From the NCBI RefSeq assembly GCF_040712315.1, contig NC_134020.1, positions 5,685,362-5,749,361 on the forward strand: a stretch of 64,000 nt of DNA. The letters are read 5' to 3'. The notes below the pieces were generated by a model. It saw only the letters and a program-made list of their open reading frames with translations, ran no database searches and was not told where the DNA came from. Positions 22,884 through 33,725 of this stretch are shown here, one piece after another; position 1 is the stretch's first letter; every line of letters begins with the position of its first letter. This DNA comes from Castanea sativa (Eukaryota > Streptophyta > Magnoliopsida > Fagales > Fagaceae). The position numbers and the translations under genes are program-made.

Positions 22884-24632
22884 CTACTTTTTTTGTTTAT
22901 AAATGTGGTATTTTCGGAGTCTATCCATGTTAATGGGGCAAAGCATCTCTTCCCTATCCAAATCTGTGATCCTTATGGAACCTCCAGACATGATCTTCTT
23001 AATGATAAAAGGCTTAAACCACCTTGGTTTCATCTTTCCTATTAGATCAAAAGTCTCATCTCTAAGCATCTTTAGGACCAAGTACCTTTCTTCAAGGTTT
23101 CTCTGTTTCACTTTCTTGTTAAATGTTCTAGCAATCCCTTTTTGGTACCCTGATTGTGTCCTAGACCTCTTCTCATCTATCAAAGCCAATTTTTCATATA
23201 TCGCCTTAGCCTAGTCCTCTTCTAGGACCTTGGTTTCCATCAATACTCTCAAAGATTATATCTCCACCTCACTACCATAAACCAAAGAGTAAGGTGTTAC
23301 CCCAGTCTGTTAGGACATATGTGAATGGTGTTAGGAACATATGTCATATGTGTTTAATACTTCAAGGAACAAGGTTTCAAGTCCAAGTGTTAAAGCCATG
23401 CAAATCTGTCCAAGAAACAAGTGAAGAAGTGCTGGATTTTAAAGCTCAATAGCTAGCTCAACAGATAGCATCTATCGAGGTTTAAAAGGCTACTTTAGCT
23501 CGATGCTCGTTTGTTGCTCAATAGATACTCTATCTATCGAAATTTATGAAAATCAGTTTTTCAAATCTGATTTCACTCTAATCTGTGTATACATGTTTAA
23601 GCTTTCTTTTCTCACAATCCTAACACATGTAAGGATTATTTTAAAGGCTGTCAAAGGTGGCACAGTTGTGCGAGTGTGAAGCAAAGTTTTGTTCATGCAA
23701 ATTGTGACCAGAGACAGAATTTGCCCTAGTTCATCTTTCTCTTGAAGAAGCTACTGCCTTTGTACCCCGTTGGGTTTTGTGATTAATGAGCTTTGTGATC
23801 TTCATCGTGTTGATGAATTGAAGAACTTTGCAGCCAACATCTTGCTCAAGTTGGTGATTAAGTCGCATACTAGGATCTGCGCATCTATTGGTTAGTCACT
23901 TACTAGGAACCATGCATTGAAAAGGAGAGATTGTCACTACAGAACAAGTCCAATTGTGAATTGGGGTAAGAGTTCAACTGTATGTTGGTATAAGGTATTG
24001 GGATTCCTTTACTTATAACTGCTTGTTGTGATAATAATGGATTCTCGGGAGTGGTGACCTTAAAATCACCCAGTGGGGTTTTTTACTTGGAGGTTTTCCC
24101 CATTCATAAACAAATTACAGTGTCAACTTTATTTTCCGCTGCATATTAACTTGGTGAATTATTTGTGCTACCACGTGTTTTGCATGTTAATTTGATTAAT
24201 TAATTAACTTGGATAATTAATCGATTAATTTATCACAAAGGGTCAATTCATTCTTGGCCTATCACAGTCGATGCACGGATAGAAGTTCTATAACCCCATA
24301 AGGCAAATGGAAGCTTCTCAGCCTAATTTTTGTATGTCACTACCATCTTGGCTAGGATATTCTTCACGTTCTTATTAGCTGCTTCTATGGCCCTATTAGC
24401 TTGTGGTCGATACAGCGAAGATTTGTGATGCTCAATGCCATATTCTTCCATGACCCTTCGGACCTCACCCTCAAAGTGGGAACCATTATCGGAGATGATC
24501 TCCTGGGGCACCCCAAACCGGCCTATAATGTTGTTTTCTAAGAATCGAGCCACATGCTTAGCCTTCAATACAGAGTAGGAGGCTGCTTCCACCCACTTGG
24601 TGAAATAGTCAACTACTACCAGAATGTACTCA
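22884..24632 (-). pseudogene. pol: Tat-like integrase of E1, split by a solo LTR
   Basis: Starts at the right with the core: YILVVVDYFTKWVEA, FLENNIIGRFGVPQEIISDNGSHFEG (second Asp), SLYRPQANRAIEAANKN (catalytic Glu). After the 23308-24264 insertion it resumes at GVTPYSLVYGSEVE and ends with ALIDEKR...RTFNKKVKQRNLEERYLVLK...GSIRITDLD. The first Asp and the zinc finger are missing, because the gene is cut at 24632 by the E2 LTR within the GHEYILV motif. It is a non-functional remnant, but the C-terminal half is well preserved. Confidence 0.88.
23308..24264. repeat. Solo LTR of a different family, CAGTC target duplication (957 bp)
   Basis: Begins TGTTAGGACATATG and ends ...GGCCTATCA, flanked by CAGTC at 23303-23307 and 24265-24269. 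It splits E1 integrase. It is not similar to the common copia LTR beyond the first bases. It carries a cluster of 'ctatcga / agctcgatgctcg' motifs at 23445-23545 that recall the leader repeats of element D. Family unknown; orientation not determined. Confidence 0.88.
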
Positions 24633-27313
24633 TGCCCCTCTCGATGGTGGTTGCGTGTGTTCGCGCGAAGCTTCAGGTGCTCACTCTCTCTCGATGGAGG
24701 AAGGTAGGTCTACATTTGGTGTTATGGCAGGAATTTGGGCCAAATTTTAAGGGATTACCAAAGGTGAGTGAAGTCGCCACCAATCATTGGGTTTATCTAA
24801 GGTGTGATTGGTCACCTGTTTCTAGTTGATTTTATTACCAATCCTAGGCTAAGAAAAAGGTCATTTTTCCTAATCTAATGTGGATGGCAAAAAATCTGGA
24901 TTCTTGAGTCTAAAAATTTGGTTACGTGTGGGGAAGGTGTTAGGCACCCCACAACACCTATCCAAGTACAGTACTTTGTTTTGATAAAACCTTAAGTTTT
25001 GGAAATTGGCAGTAAAAACATTATTTCGGCATTGGCTTTCGAGGCTTCACATGCATGGGGCTTTGAGGTTTGGCTTTGGAATGGGTGTGGTCCCAATCTA
25101 TGCTTTTCTAAGGCATTCAGGCGAAATACTAGATTTCCATGTTGAAAACCCAGAGACATGTCACCTTGCTTTTGCTGCGGAAATTACACTTCGCTTGCCT
25201 TAGGTGACATGGACTGTGACAAACACACCAAAAGGGGCAAGTAGGTATTTATATACATACATCATGCACAATGTAAGCACACAAAGCAGGAAAATAAGTG
25301 CCTACATCCCTAGAGCACGGCCCAAAATATAGATACATGAAAATAAATAGGGGTCGTCATACTCTAGAGATGAGGACGAATGGTATGCGGCGTGATATAC
25401 CTAATAAAAACCATCTAAGAGAGAAAGGAGGAGGAAGGAAGGGGGTTTAAAAGAGTACATAACTAGAAGGGGTAAACTAAACTTCTAAACCTACTGTACA
25501 GAGTCACTTGGCTCAAATCTACATGCTTGACTCCGCGCCCATTTTTGCTTGTGCCTTGGAGACTATGCCCTAGCTCCATGCGTCCTTGCTCCATGTGTGT
25601 ACATGCAAAGGCAAGAACAAAAAACTAGCACACAAGCAATGGAAAGAAAGAGATGTGTAGATAATGTGCAAAGGGTACAAAGCAAACAAGCAAGATAAAT
25701 ATGGTAAGCATAGCGTGTGACAGGAGACATGACAAGCTAAGATAAGAAGATAAACAAGAAAGCAAGCGAACAAGAAAGTAAACAAGCAAAAGGTGATGTC
25801 CACGGGGGACAAATGTAGGTTTGGATCAAATGTCCATAACTTCATTGTGTTGAAGTACGGACAACACACTAGCAAGCAAGACTCATGCTTGGACATGTAA
25901 GCAAGCGTGTAAAGATGCATAGAAAGCCAAAGGGTGGCACAAACAAGCATGGTAAGCATATCATCGCATGGAGGGGAGAGGGGGAAAGGTATGCACGAAG
26001 CAACCCGACATCTGGAGCCCAAGTGGTTACACCCAAACAAGGCCTCATGGGCTTCGGATGTAACCAAACAAGATTAAGCCTGCAAAGGGCGTCAAACATG
26101 GCACAAAGCATAAACATGTAGATCTAAACATATAAGCATGTAAACAAGCATAGAAACATGTAGATCTCGCCAAAAAAACACATAGAAAAGATAGATCTAG
26201 GCACAAACACATGGCACAAAGCATAAAGCACATAGATTGGAATAAATAAACATGTGAGCAAGCATAAAAGAACATGGATCTAAGCTAGAAACACACTAGA
26301 AACAAGATAAAGTGAGAAACATATCAAAGAAAACAATAAATTATCTTATTCAAGCAAAAATAGCAAGAAAAAGCTAGGAAAGAGATTTCAGAGGTTAGGG
26401 TGTGGATAATAGCTAATAAAAGCTACATCCACACCCCTAAACTCCTAATCCAAGATGTAGAACCAAGGAGAAGAAGATTGATCACAAGAACGCTACCTTG
26501 TATTGTTGGTGAAGATAAAAGAATCAAGAAGCTTTGATGTGTTCTTTTATGTGTGTTTTTTGTGAGTTTTTTATGTGTTTGGAAGAGAGAAAATGCACAG
26601 GCATAAGGCAAAAATCAGAAAAATGTGTTCCCCCCCCCCCCCGGTCTAATGAGTGCCTGGGGCTATTTATAGCCTGGGCGCATTTTTCGAGGCGACGGCC
26701 CGTCAAGGATAGATGGCCTTAAGCCTCCTATGATTAGGTCGATCTTGACATCCTTGGATAGATCTTCACTTTTAGTTTCTAAAAAGGTATGGAACTCAAA
26801 AATCCAACAGTCGGATCAAAAGTTGGCTCTTGGAAGTTTGTGTTGCATCGATTGGTGCATCATCCTGGTTTTCATGATATCTCGGCCGTTCTAACTCCAA
26901 TTTTGACCCATGAACAGTTGTTGGAATTAGAATTTGATAATATTCGCAATGGTGTTGGTTTTAACACATTCTAATAGCTAGATCAAAATTAGGGTTTTTA
27001 GGCCCACCTAGGATCGATTTCAGGTCAAACGTGGTCAAACATGCCAAAACTCTTCGAGAAGCTCAGGTTTGATGTAAAACTATGGAAAAGTGTTATTTTG
27101 TGAGGATTTTAAGCTTGTTTGACCTTTGTTCATTCCCGTGTTGACAGGGGCATTTTGGTCATTTTGGCTAAAAGAGGCACTTTGAGTGCTCTGATGTTCG
27201 AATGGGTTGTGCCACATCATTCTAGATGTTCTCACAACCCCATGGAGAGAATAATATTTTTGGATTTTTCGGGGTCCGGCAAGCAAATCAAGGGTGAACA
27301 AAATACGGTATCA
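24633..27313 (-). repeat. 3' LTR of E2 (about 2.7 kb)
   Basis: On the minus strand it begins TGATACCGTATTTTG at 27313, preceded by the purine-rich AAAGAAAGGG, and ends ...GAGAGGGGCA at 24633. The left 630 bp match 40963-41597. It contains 'gggaaggtgttaggcaccc' (24932-24949) and 'aagtcgccacc' (24771-24781), as in other Tat-like LTR regions, and a minus-strand TATA box at 26663-26672. Much of 25260-26400 is A/G-rich with repeated 'aagcaagca' and 'aaacaagc'. No conserved frame is seen, including the long cysteine-rich frames on the minus strand. If 'aagtcgccacc' is a primer-binding site, the leftmost 140 bp would be leader instead. Confidence 0.68.
26663..26672 (-). promoter_or_regulatory. TATA box of the E2 LTR
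   Basis: Minus strand CTATAAATAG, a textbook plant TATA element. A run of 13 C on the plus strand (26630-26642) lies 21-33 nt downstream, at about the expected start of transcription. Confidence 0.65.
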
Positions 27314-27654
27314 ATAGCTACCCTTTCTTTATCTGACATCTTGAGTACAATGAGAGGTGTCAGATAAAGAACGTGATTTCAAATTTTATCACCCCCAAAT
27401 TGCGTGTGGAGACTACTCACAGATCGAGACCGGACTTTACTTGACTGGACTGCTCTGCTGTAGCTACTTCTGAAACATTTTCTATACTTTTCTCTGAGCT
27501 TGAGGAGGGAAAAGGGGCTTTTTTCTTTCTTTCTTTTTTTGGCTAGGTAGAAAAAGATGCAAATGCTGGATGTTATGGATGTAGAAAATAAAATGATAGG
27601 CAAATGTAACAGGACTTACCTGGTAGTCGGGAATAGTGGATTAGGGATTAGGAA

Positions 27655-28500
27655 ACTCTTGAATATGTGTGCGAGCCTAGAGATGCTTGCCGCTGGTACA
27701 CCCGCTGTAGATTGTGAGCTCAGAGATGCTTACCACTGATTCACCAACTGTGGAATGCGAGCCTAGAGACGCTTACCGCTAGTTCACCCAGTGGAGGTTG
27801 TTAGCTTAGAGACGTTTGCCGCTGATTCACCCACTGTAGAATGCGAGCCTAGAAACACTTGCCACTACTTCACCAGCTGGAGAATGTAGAATGTAGCATA
27901 CGAGTTTAGAGGCGCTTGCCATTGATGCCCCCACTGGAGAATGTAGAATGTGAAATGTGAGTTTAGAGGCGCTTACCGCTGATGCCTCAGCTGGAGAAAG
28001 TGGAATGCAACATGCGAGTTCAGAGGCACTTGCCGTTGATGCCCTTGCTAGAGAATGTAGAATGTAGCATGCGAGTTCAGAGACGCTTGCAACTATTGCC
28101 CTCGCTGGAGAATGCGAGCCTAGAGACACTTGCAGCTACCCATTTGAGATTATGGAATGTAGCATGCAAGTTCAGAGGCGCTTGCCACTAATGCCCCCGT
28201 TAGAGAATGCAAGCCTAGAGACGCATGCCACTAGTTCACCCGCTAGAGATTGTGAGCTCAAAGATGTTTGCTTCTAATTCATACATTGTAGAATGATAGC
28301 CTAGAGACACTTGCCACTAGTTCACTAACTAGAGGTTGTGAGCTCAAGGATGCTGGTCATTCGATTCATCCACTATAAACTCCGAGCTCAAAGTTGTTTG
28401 CTGCTGATTCACCTGCTGTAGAATGCGAGCCTAAAGACGCTTTTTGCTAGTTCACCCGCTGAAGGTTGTAAGCTCGAGGATGCTTGTTATCGATTCACCC
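27655..28500 (+). repeat. Minisatellite, about 18 copies, 43-bp unit with 57-bp variants
   Basis: Units begin 'gcgagcctagagacgcttgc' or 'gtgagctcagagatgcttgc' and end 'gttcacccgctggaggtt' or 'gattcacccactgtagaat'. Two 43-bp types alternate at both ends of the array (an 86-bp dimer). In the middle (about 27880-28190) units are longer (52-58 bp) because an extra 'gtagaatgtagcat' is added. The array lies between the 3' LTR of E2 and the antisense PMD gene. It is eukaryotic tandem repeat DNA, not a CRISPR array: there are no unique spacers. The 340 bp to its left (27314-27654) hold only a polypurine-type start and a T-rich tract. Confidence 0.92.
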
Positions 28501-28652
28501 ACTATGCAAGAATCTGTCTTTTGTGAAATCATATGCTTGACATAAACCTGCATAACATGTTTAGAGGAAAAAAAAAAGTGTTAGTTCATTTGCATTGCTA
28601 TTTAACTCATGGGCTTACCACTAATGTCTGAATTTCTCCTGTTTTGTAGATT

Positions 28653-30927
28653 ATGTCTTGGAAAGCTGGCTCCAAGGGAGACCAAGGGAAGGCCCCTATG
28701 TATGCTACATCCCAGGGGTGACGATTCTTTTGATGATGAGACTGCTTCGGCTGGCCAATAGGTGGCTCGGGTTTTGCAAAGCCGTTTTGACCGCGGGGAG
28801 GGGAATATTGGACTTGCCAGTGGTATATCTATAGAGACCCATTTTAGGAGGCATCGTTCAGTTGAGACGACTAGCATCTCCTCTGAGTCTCATACTATTT
28901 CTAGTGGGGCTTCCTCACAATGCAGGCCAACTAGAGGGAGAGGGGCCTTCGGAGGAGATATACGAGATGAGGATTTCGCCATTGGTTTGGATGATCTATC
29001 CAGAGATGAGATTCGCCTAAAATTTGGGTCCTTGTATGTGCAGCTTGAGGCCTAGGTTTCCACCACATTAGGCCGGGGCTGATGCTCATATTAGAGCCGT
29101 AGACGGAGGCATCAGAGACACTCACCTTCAACATAGGCTGAAGGACCATCCTTCCGCTCAGGTGTAGAGAGGATAGGTACATTTTCTTTTTTGGTCATTG
29201 AGATTCTTATTATATGCATGCGCTAACGAATAGCTTCTAATTTTGATTGCAAGGGCCCGGCAGGATAATAGGTCGGGGGGCTTGTTCACTTTTATTCCGC
29301 AGGTATTCGCTCTTGGGACCCATTATTGGTATGTTGAGTTTTTGAGAGAGCGGGGATTTGAGGACTACCTATGGATCCTTCTGTACACCATGAGGCACGA
29401 GATTGGGGAGGCTTTGGTACGACGGTTTCATGCCGAGACGAGCACCTTCACTTGAGCTGTAGGGAGTATGCGATCCTCCCTCTTGATTGGACAGCCATCC
29501 TAGGTATCAGATTCAATGGCTTCTCAATTCTGATCAATGAGATGAGCTTTGAGATGGCCAGCGATCTCTTGGGCATCCCTCTTCCATTGACTACAGACAT
29601 GAGAGGATATTTCGGGCCCACAGCATCGCCGTAAGTCCACATCAAGTGGTTGTAGGGTAGTATCCCTTGGAGAGTGGCGCCTACTGACATTCATCTTTGG
29701 TGGTTCTTCCTGTGTTTTCTCAGCAGTTGCTTCTTTGGTAACAACTAGTCGGTGTTAACATGCCAGCTACTATGGGCCGTGAGGGCAGTCTCGGATGTTG
29801 GGAGATTCGACTAGGGATCTATCACTTACGACTTCTTCATCGCTTTCTTGAAGCGAGCCTCCTAGTGGGATTTTAGGAGTTTGGAGGGCTGTTGGCAGAT
29901 TCTGACATGGTGGGCGTATAAGTACATCCCATCTTTGTGACCACGATATGCAGGCTTGTTAGTGACAGTGTAACCTTGAGCATATGCATGGGCTCTTTGT
30001 ACAGTCACCAGGATTGTCATAGTGCAGCCAATCATTATCTCTGCAGCCTTAGACTGCGTTACCCGGGATGAGATTATAGTTCGCCCTTATGACGGTTCAC
30101 TACTAAGAAGGCCAAAGTTCACTACTGCTATGGGCCAGTCGAGGATACGACGTTGGTTTTGGGCCCTATCGAGCTAGGAGTTCTTTTTGGCAGAGAAGAC
30201 CTTCCACCAAGTCATACCGGTCTACGGAGTACCTAGAGATCCGCCCCCTCATGGCCTGTTATTCGAGACCATTATACTGCACAACCTGGCTTATGCAATA
30301 GGTTCTTTTAATGCCTACGCGAATACCAGCAGAGATTATGCTACTTGGTTCGTAGAGTCCTCTGTGGGGCCTATTATCGGAGATGTCCTTGTGAGCGGAG
30401 GTAGGGTGCTAAGAGGCATTATTTGTGCTCAGGTGGCCACCGAAGAAGAATGGAGAACTCGTGCGGAGGCTCTGTAGGCCAGAGTGACAGAGCTTGAGAC
30501 TACTGCTGCCACTAGGGAGGCGCACATGTAGGATGAGACTTGAGCGTTAGCTCGGGAGAGGGAGCTTTGGTAGCGAGATAAAAAGACCCATGCTACTGCT
30601 ACAAAGAGAGAGAGGTACCAGCATCAGAGCGAGCTAGCCATACTTCGTGGATATGCTATGCTTTTGATGGGAGAGTTAGTGGCGGCTCGTATTCAGGTTC
30701 TGACTCCACCTTATATTCCTAGTTAGGATCCTTTGTACAAGCCTAGGTATATGCCAGTTCCTCCAGGCCCGCCAGGTGATTGGGATTCTCATGCTCAAAC
30801 TCTGGGCCCTTCCCAAGACCTAGGGTATACTCTAGGCACTTCAGGTGGTGTGGGGCCTTCCGCTAGCCCTTTTGCAGGTGACGATGATGATGACGCCAAC
30901 CATTACATGAAGGATGATGATTCTTAG
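28653..30927 (+). pseudogene. PMD-like gene, antisense cargo of E2
   Basis: ATG at 28653 (MSWKAGSKGDQGKAPMY) follows a probable 3' splice site (gttttgtag). Serine/arginine-rich sequence leads, after an apparent intron (about 29177-29250), into the PMD block: GFEDYLWILLYTMRHEIGEALVRRFHAETSTFHL, then LPLDWTAILGIRFNG. Further on SLEGCWQILTWWAYKYIPS is the PMD C-terminal pattern. The last third (from 30187) reads EKTFHQVIPVYGVPRDPPP, a coiled coil (ARVTELETTAATRE), a Pro-rich stretch and an acidic tail (DDDDDANHYMKDDDS), stop at 30927. Many TAG stops replace Gln codons. It differs clearly in sequence from the E1 copy, so the cargo is old. Confidence 0.7.
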
Positions 30928-31109
30928 TAGGTTAAGTCCCTTTTTGTAGCATGTTGTAGCCCCTATGTGGGCATGTATGTATTTTCCTGTACCTCGTAGA
31001 CATTGCCCTATGGCAGGCCAGTTATGTATGTATATTGTGTATTGCCTCTTGGAAGGCCTAGACATATGTGTATTATGTTGCCCCACAATGGGTCTTGATG
31101 TATGACATT

Positions 31110-31745
31110 ATCTTTTAGCTTCATGATGTATGTATAAAACAACACCTTTGCTTAGGACTTATATGTATGATTTTGAGAAACCGCCTTTAGGAGGGCCGAT
31201 GTATGACTTTAGAAAAGTGCCTTTAAGAGGGCTGCTGACATAGGAGAAACAATGCCTTTAATTAGGACTTATGTGTATAACTCCTAATAGATTGCTTTTG
31301 AGAGGGCTATAGACTTATGCAAAACAATGCCTGTGATTAAGACTTACATGTATAACTCTAGAAATTGCCTTTAAGAGAGCTTCTGATGTGTGAGGAGCAA
31401 GGCCTTTGATTAGGACTTATATGCATACTCTGGAGATTGCCTTTGAGAGGACCGTAGACTTATGCAAAACAATGCCTGTGATTAGGACTTACATGTATCA
31501 CTCGGGAAATTGCCTTATAGAGGGCTTCTGATGTGTGAAGGGCAAGGCCTTTGATTAGGACTTATATCCATACTCTAGAGATTGCCTTTGAGAGGGTCGT
31601 AGACTTATGCAAAACAACGCCTGTGATTGGGACTTACATGTATAACTCCGTATATCGCCTTTTAGTAGGGCTGTGAACATATGCAAAACAATGCCTCTAA
31701 TTAGGACTTAGATGTATAATTCTGGAAATTGCCTTGTATGCAGTA
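31110..31745 (+). repeat. Tandem repeat, 145-bp dimer of about 72-bp units
   Basis: 'aaaacaatgcctgtgatta' starts at 31321, 31466 and 31611, exactly 145 bp apart. Half-units ('aggcctttgattaggactt') lie midway, so the higher-order unit is a dimer. About four dimers are visible, weaker at both ends. It follows the antisense PMD gene of E2 and may be its 3' UTR. Confidence 0.9.
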
Positions 31746-31889
31746 TATATGCACTATCGCATTTTTATCATAAGATGCGGTTTCGAACTGGCTTGTGTCA
31801 CACTTAATTGTATTGCATCACAATTTCACGAGTTTATCAGCAGATTTTGAAAATGATCGTCTCGCTGGGGGGAAGAGAGAAGATGGAGA

Positions 31890-32170
31890 GATTGCGGGAA
31901 ATAAACTGCCCCAGTTTAGGGTTTCACGTGATTCTCAACGATAAAGACACATCCTCAGTGGGACAGTCCCATTCTAGCATATTGGATAAGGTAAAGGAAA
32001 CCGCGCAAAATAAAACTACCCTAGTGTAGGTTTTGTCCGGTTCTTAACATGAGAGGAAAAGTTCTTGGCGGGATGGACCCGTGCTCGTATGCTGATAAGC
32101 ACAAAGTGAAGGGAACCACGTAAAATAAAACTACCCCAGTTTAGGGTTTTGTGGGGTTCCAAGTATGTAT
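31890..32170 (+). repeat. Tandem repeat, about 117-bp unit, with a stray copy at 32610-32670
   Basis: 'aataaaactaccccagttt' and variants ('ataaactgccccagttta', 'ataaactacccaaatgtag') recur at about 31901, 32009 and 32127, with similar following text ('agggttttgtggggttc'). A fourth, more diverged copy lies near 32623. No frame is conserved. Confidence 0.78.
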
Positions 32171-32230
32171 ACCGGCCGAAGATGGCCCTAACTCCATAGA
32201 CTGTACCCAATGCAAGTAATGAATGTAGAC

Positions 32231-32408
32231 ATTCTAAATAAAATCTCCCAAGACACGCCATGAGGCGATATGCACTGATCACTCCCGTTATTGCCCCGGG
32301 CGGGCTATCGTTATTGCCCGAGCAGGCCATTCTAAATGAAATCTCCTAAGACACGCCATGAGGCGATATGCACTGATCGCTCCTGTTATTGCCCGGGCGG
32401 GCTATCGT
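32231..32408 (+). repeat. Two-copy tandem duplication, 98-bp unit
   Basis: The block starting 'attctaaataaaatctccc' at 32231 is repeated from 32329 with few changes, including the GC-rich 'gcccgggcgggctatcg'. That GC-rich part also forms a short internal repeat ('ttattgcccgagcagg'). Confidence 0.9.
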
Positions 32409-32870
32409 TTGAAAGACAAGTTCCTTAAGGTACCCTTGTGGGAAACGACTCCCTGTGTCCCTTAAACAAGCTAGAAAAGCTGCCACATGGCTGCAAACGG
32501 GTTCTGGTACCCTTCTATTGTGGATTCTGATTACCGAGGCTGAACTGACCCCTGAACCGGGAAACCAGGTTTAGAAAAATGAGGTTAAATTTGTTTGGAA
32601 GTGTTGGACAAGACGCACAAAGATAAACTACCCAAATGTAGGATTTGTGTAGTCTCGGATGCACAAGAGAGAATTTCTTACAATCTGGTTCATTGCTGGA
32701 CAAACCACACACTACAGTGAGTGCTAAAACAAAGGAATTTTTGCACTAATGTGGTCGAAAACATCCCAAATAGGAGGGGAAAATGTCAAAACATGTGTGG
32801 GTTTGTGCCTAGGGGGCTAAAAAGCCTTGGCACGTGTCCCAAATAGGAGTGGTTTTCCATAAAGTTTAAA

Positions 32871-33725
32871 GTGTGGTGGGACACTAGGGATCCTAGTTTC
32901 ATGCTTGACTTGTTATTACCAACCTCAGCCGAGCTACCACTCCCAGCTGATGTTTTGAGGGATTATACCCTAGTGTTCAAGATCAGGGTTAAGTGGGCAC
33001 TTGCGGACCTAAAGGAGTGCTTAAAGGAGGCTGTTAGAGACAGGGACTACTATAGAGAGCTAGCTGATGCCCTTATGGAGGACATTGAGCAGATTGGCAA
33101 TGTGCAGGATAGTAAGATCACCACTCTCAAGGTGGAGCCTGATTCGAAGGGGGCCGGCCCCTCCAAGCACAGAGGCCGAGTGCTTTCATCTGAGATTCCG
33201 GGTTGTAGGCTTAGAGGATGAGCTTACAGATCTTACCTAGAGATTTGCTACCCTAGATCATTCTTGGGATGAGGAGAGGGCCATGCTGGAGGCCGACAGG
33301 GTCGAGGCCAGTAGTTGGGCAGATAGCTTAGCACGAGAGCTAGTGTAGGCGAGGGCAATTATTCATTCCACTCTAAGCATGGAGTATGGGCGAGAGGGTA
33401 ATGATCCTAGTGAGCCACAGTTGGCCTTTTGCCGCCTTTAGACAAAGTTGGCTGAAAGAGAGGAGGCTTTTAGAGTCGCTAGTGCAAAGGTGGGCACTTT
33501 GCAAGCCCTACTAGAAACTGAGAGACAGGGCTTTACTTCTGATTCCACGATGGAGAGGGAGTTGGTCCATCTTTAACATTCACATGATAGACTCAAAGAG
33601 GTTGCCAGAGACCTAGGCTTTGATGCAGCCGGGTTACTTCGCACCCATGCTCTTGATGACCCAGTTTTTCATACCAATTTTGGGCAGTTATGTTAGGCCA
33701 TGTCCGATCAATTGGGCCATGTTTG
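32871..33725 (+). pseudogene. Coiled-coil gene, second antisense cargo gene of E2
   Basis: From ATG at 32871: MWWDTRDPSFMLDLLLPTSA, then an alpha-helical, charge-rich stretch (WALADLKECLKEAVRDRDYYRELADALMEDIEQIG). After a frame change at about 33200 it continues DEERAMLEADRVEASSWADSLARELV, KLAEREEAFRVASAKVGTLQALLETERQG and ends near FHTNFGQLC. Stops interrupt it, mostly TAG where Gln is likely. It resembles the coiled-coil tails of gag-adjacent extra ORFs; a similar layout is seen in E3 (50755-51200). No function known. It is convergent with E2 integrase. Confidence 0.55.

Larger units (their letters stand above)
13505..24632 (-). mobile_element. Tat/Ogre-like Ty3/gypsy element E1 with antisense extra genes
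   Basis: From left to right on the plus map: 3' LTR (13505-15202), polypurine tract (15203-15216), a 56-bp minisatellite, a plus-strand PMD-like gene, a solo copia LTR, a plus-strand DUF7745-like gene, then minus-strand integrase to 24632. Extra genes antisense to pol and between pol and the 3' LTR are known from the Tat lineage. Gag, protease and RT are not present; the integrase is cut at 24632 by element E2, so the rest of E1 should lie beyond E2's 5' LTR. Confidence 0.72.

Noticed and set aside
25570..26067. 165-residue Cys/Leu-rich minus-strand frame in the E2 LTR
   Set aside because: It is the translation of the A/G-rich 'aagcaagca' type repeats; low complexity, no domain, and overlapping frames in all phases.
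27827..28129. 100-residue repetitive minus-strand frame (ASVSELACYILHSP...)
   Set aside because: The repeat arises from the minisatellite; the unit of 57 bp happens to be a multiple of three in the centre only.
27655..28500. Could the repeat array be a CRISPR array
   Set aside because: Units are contiguous and wholly repeated with no unique spacers, and the window is eukaryotic.
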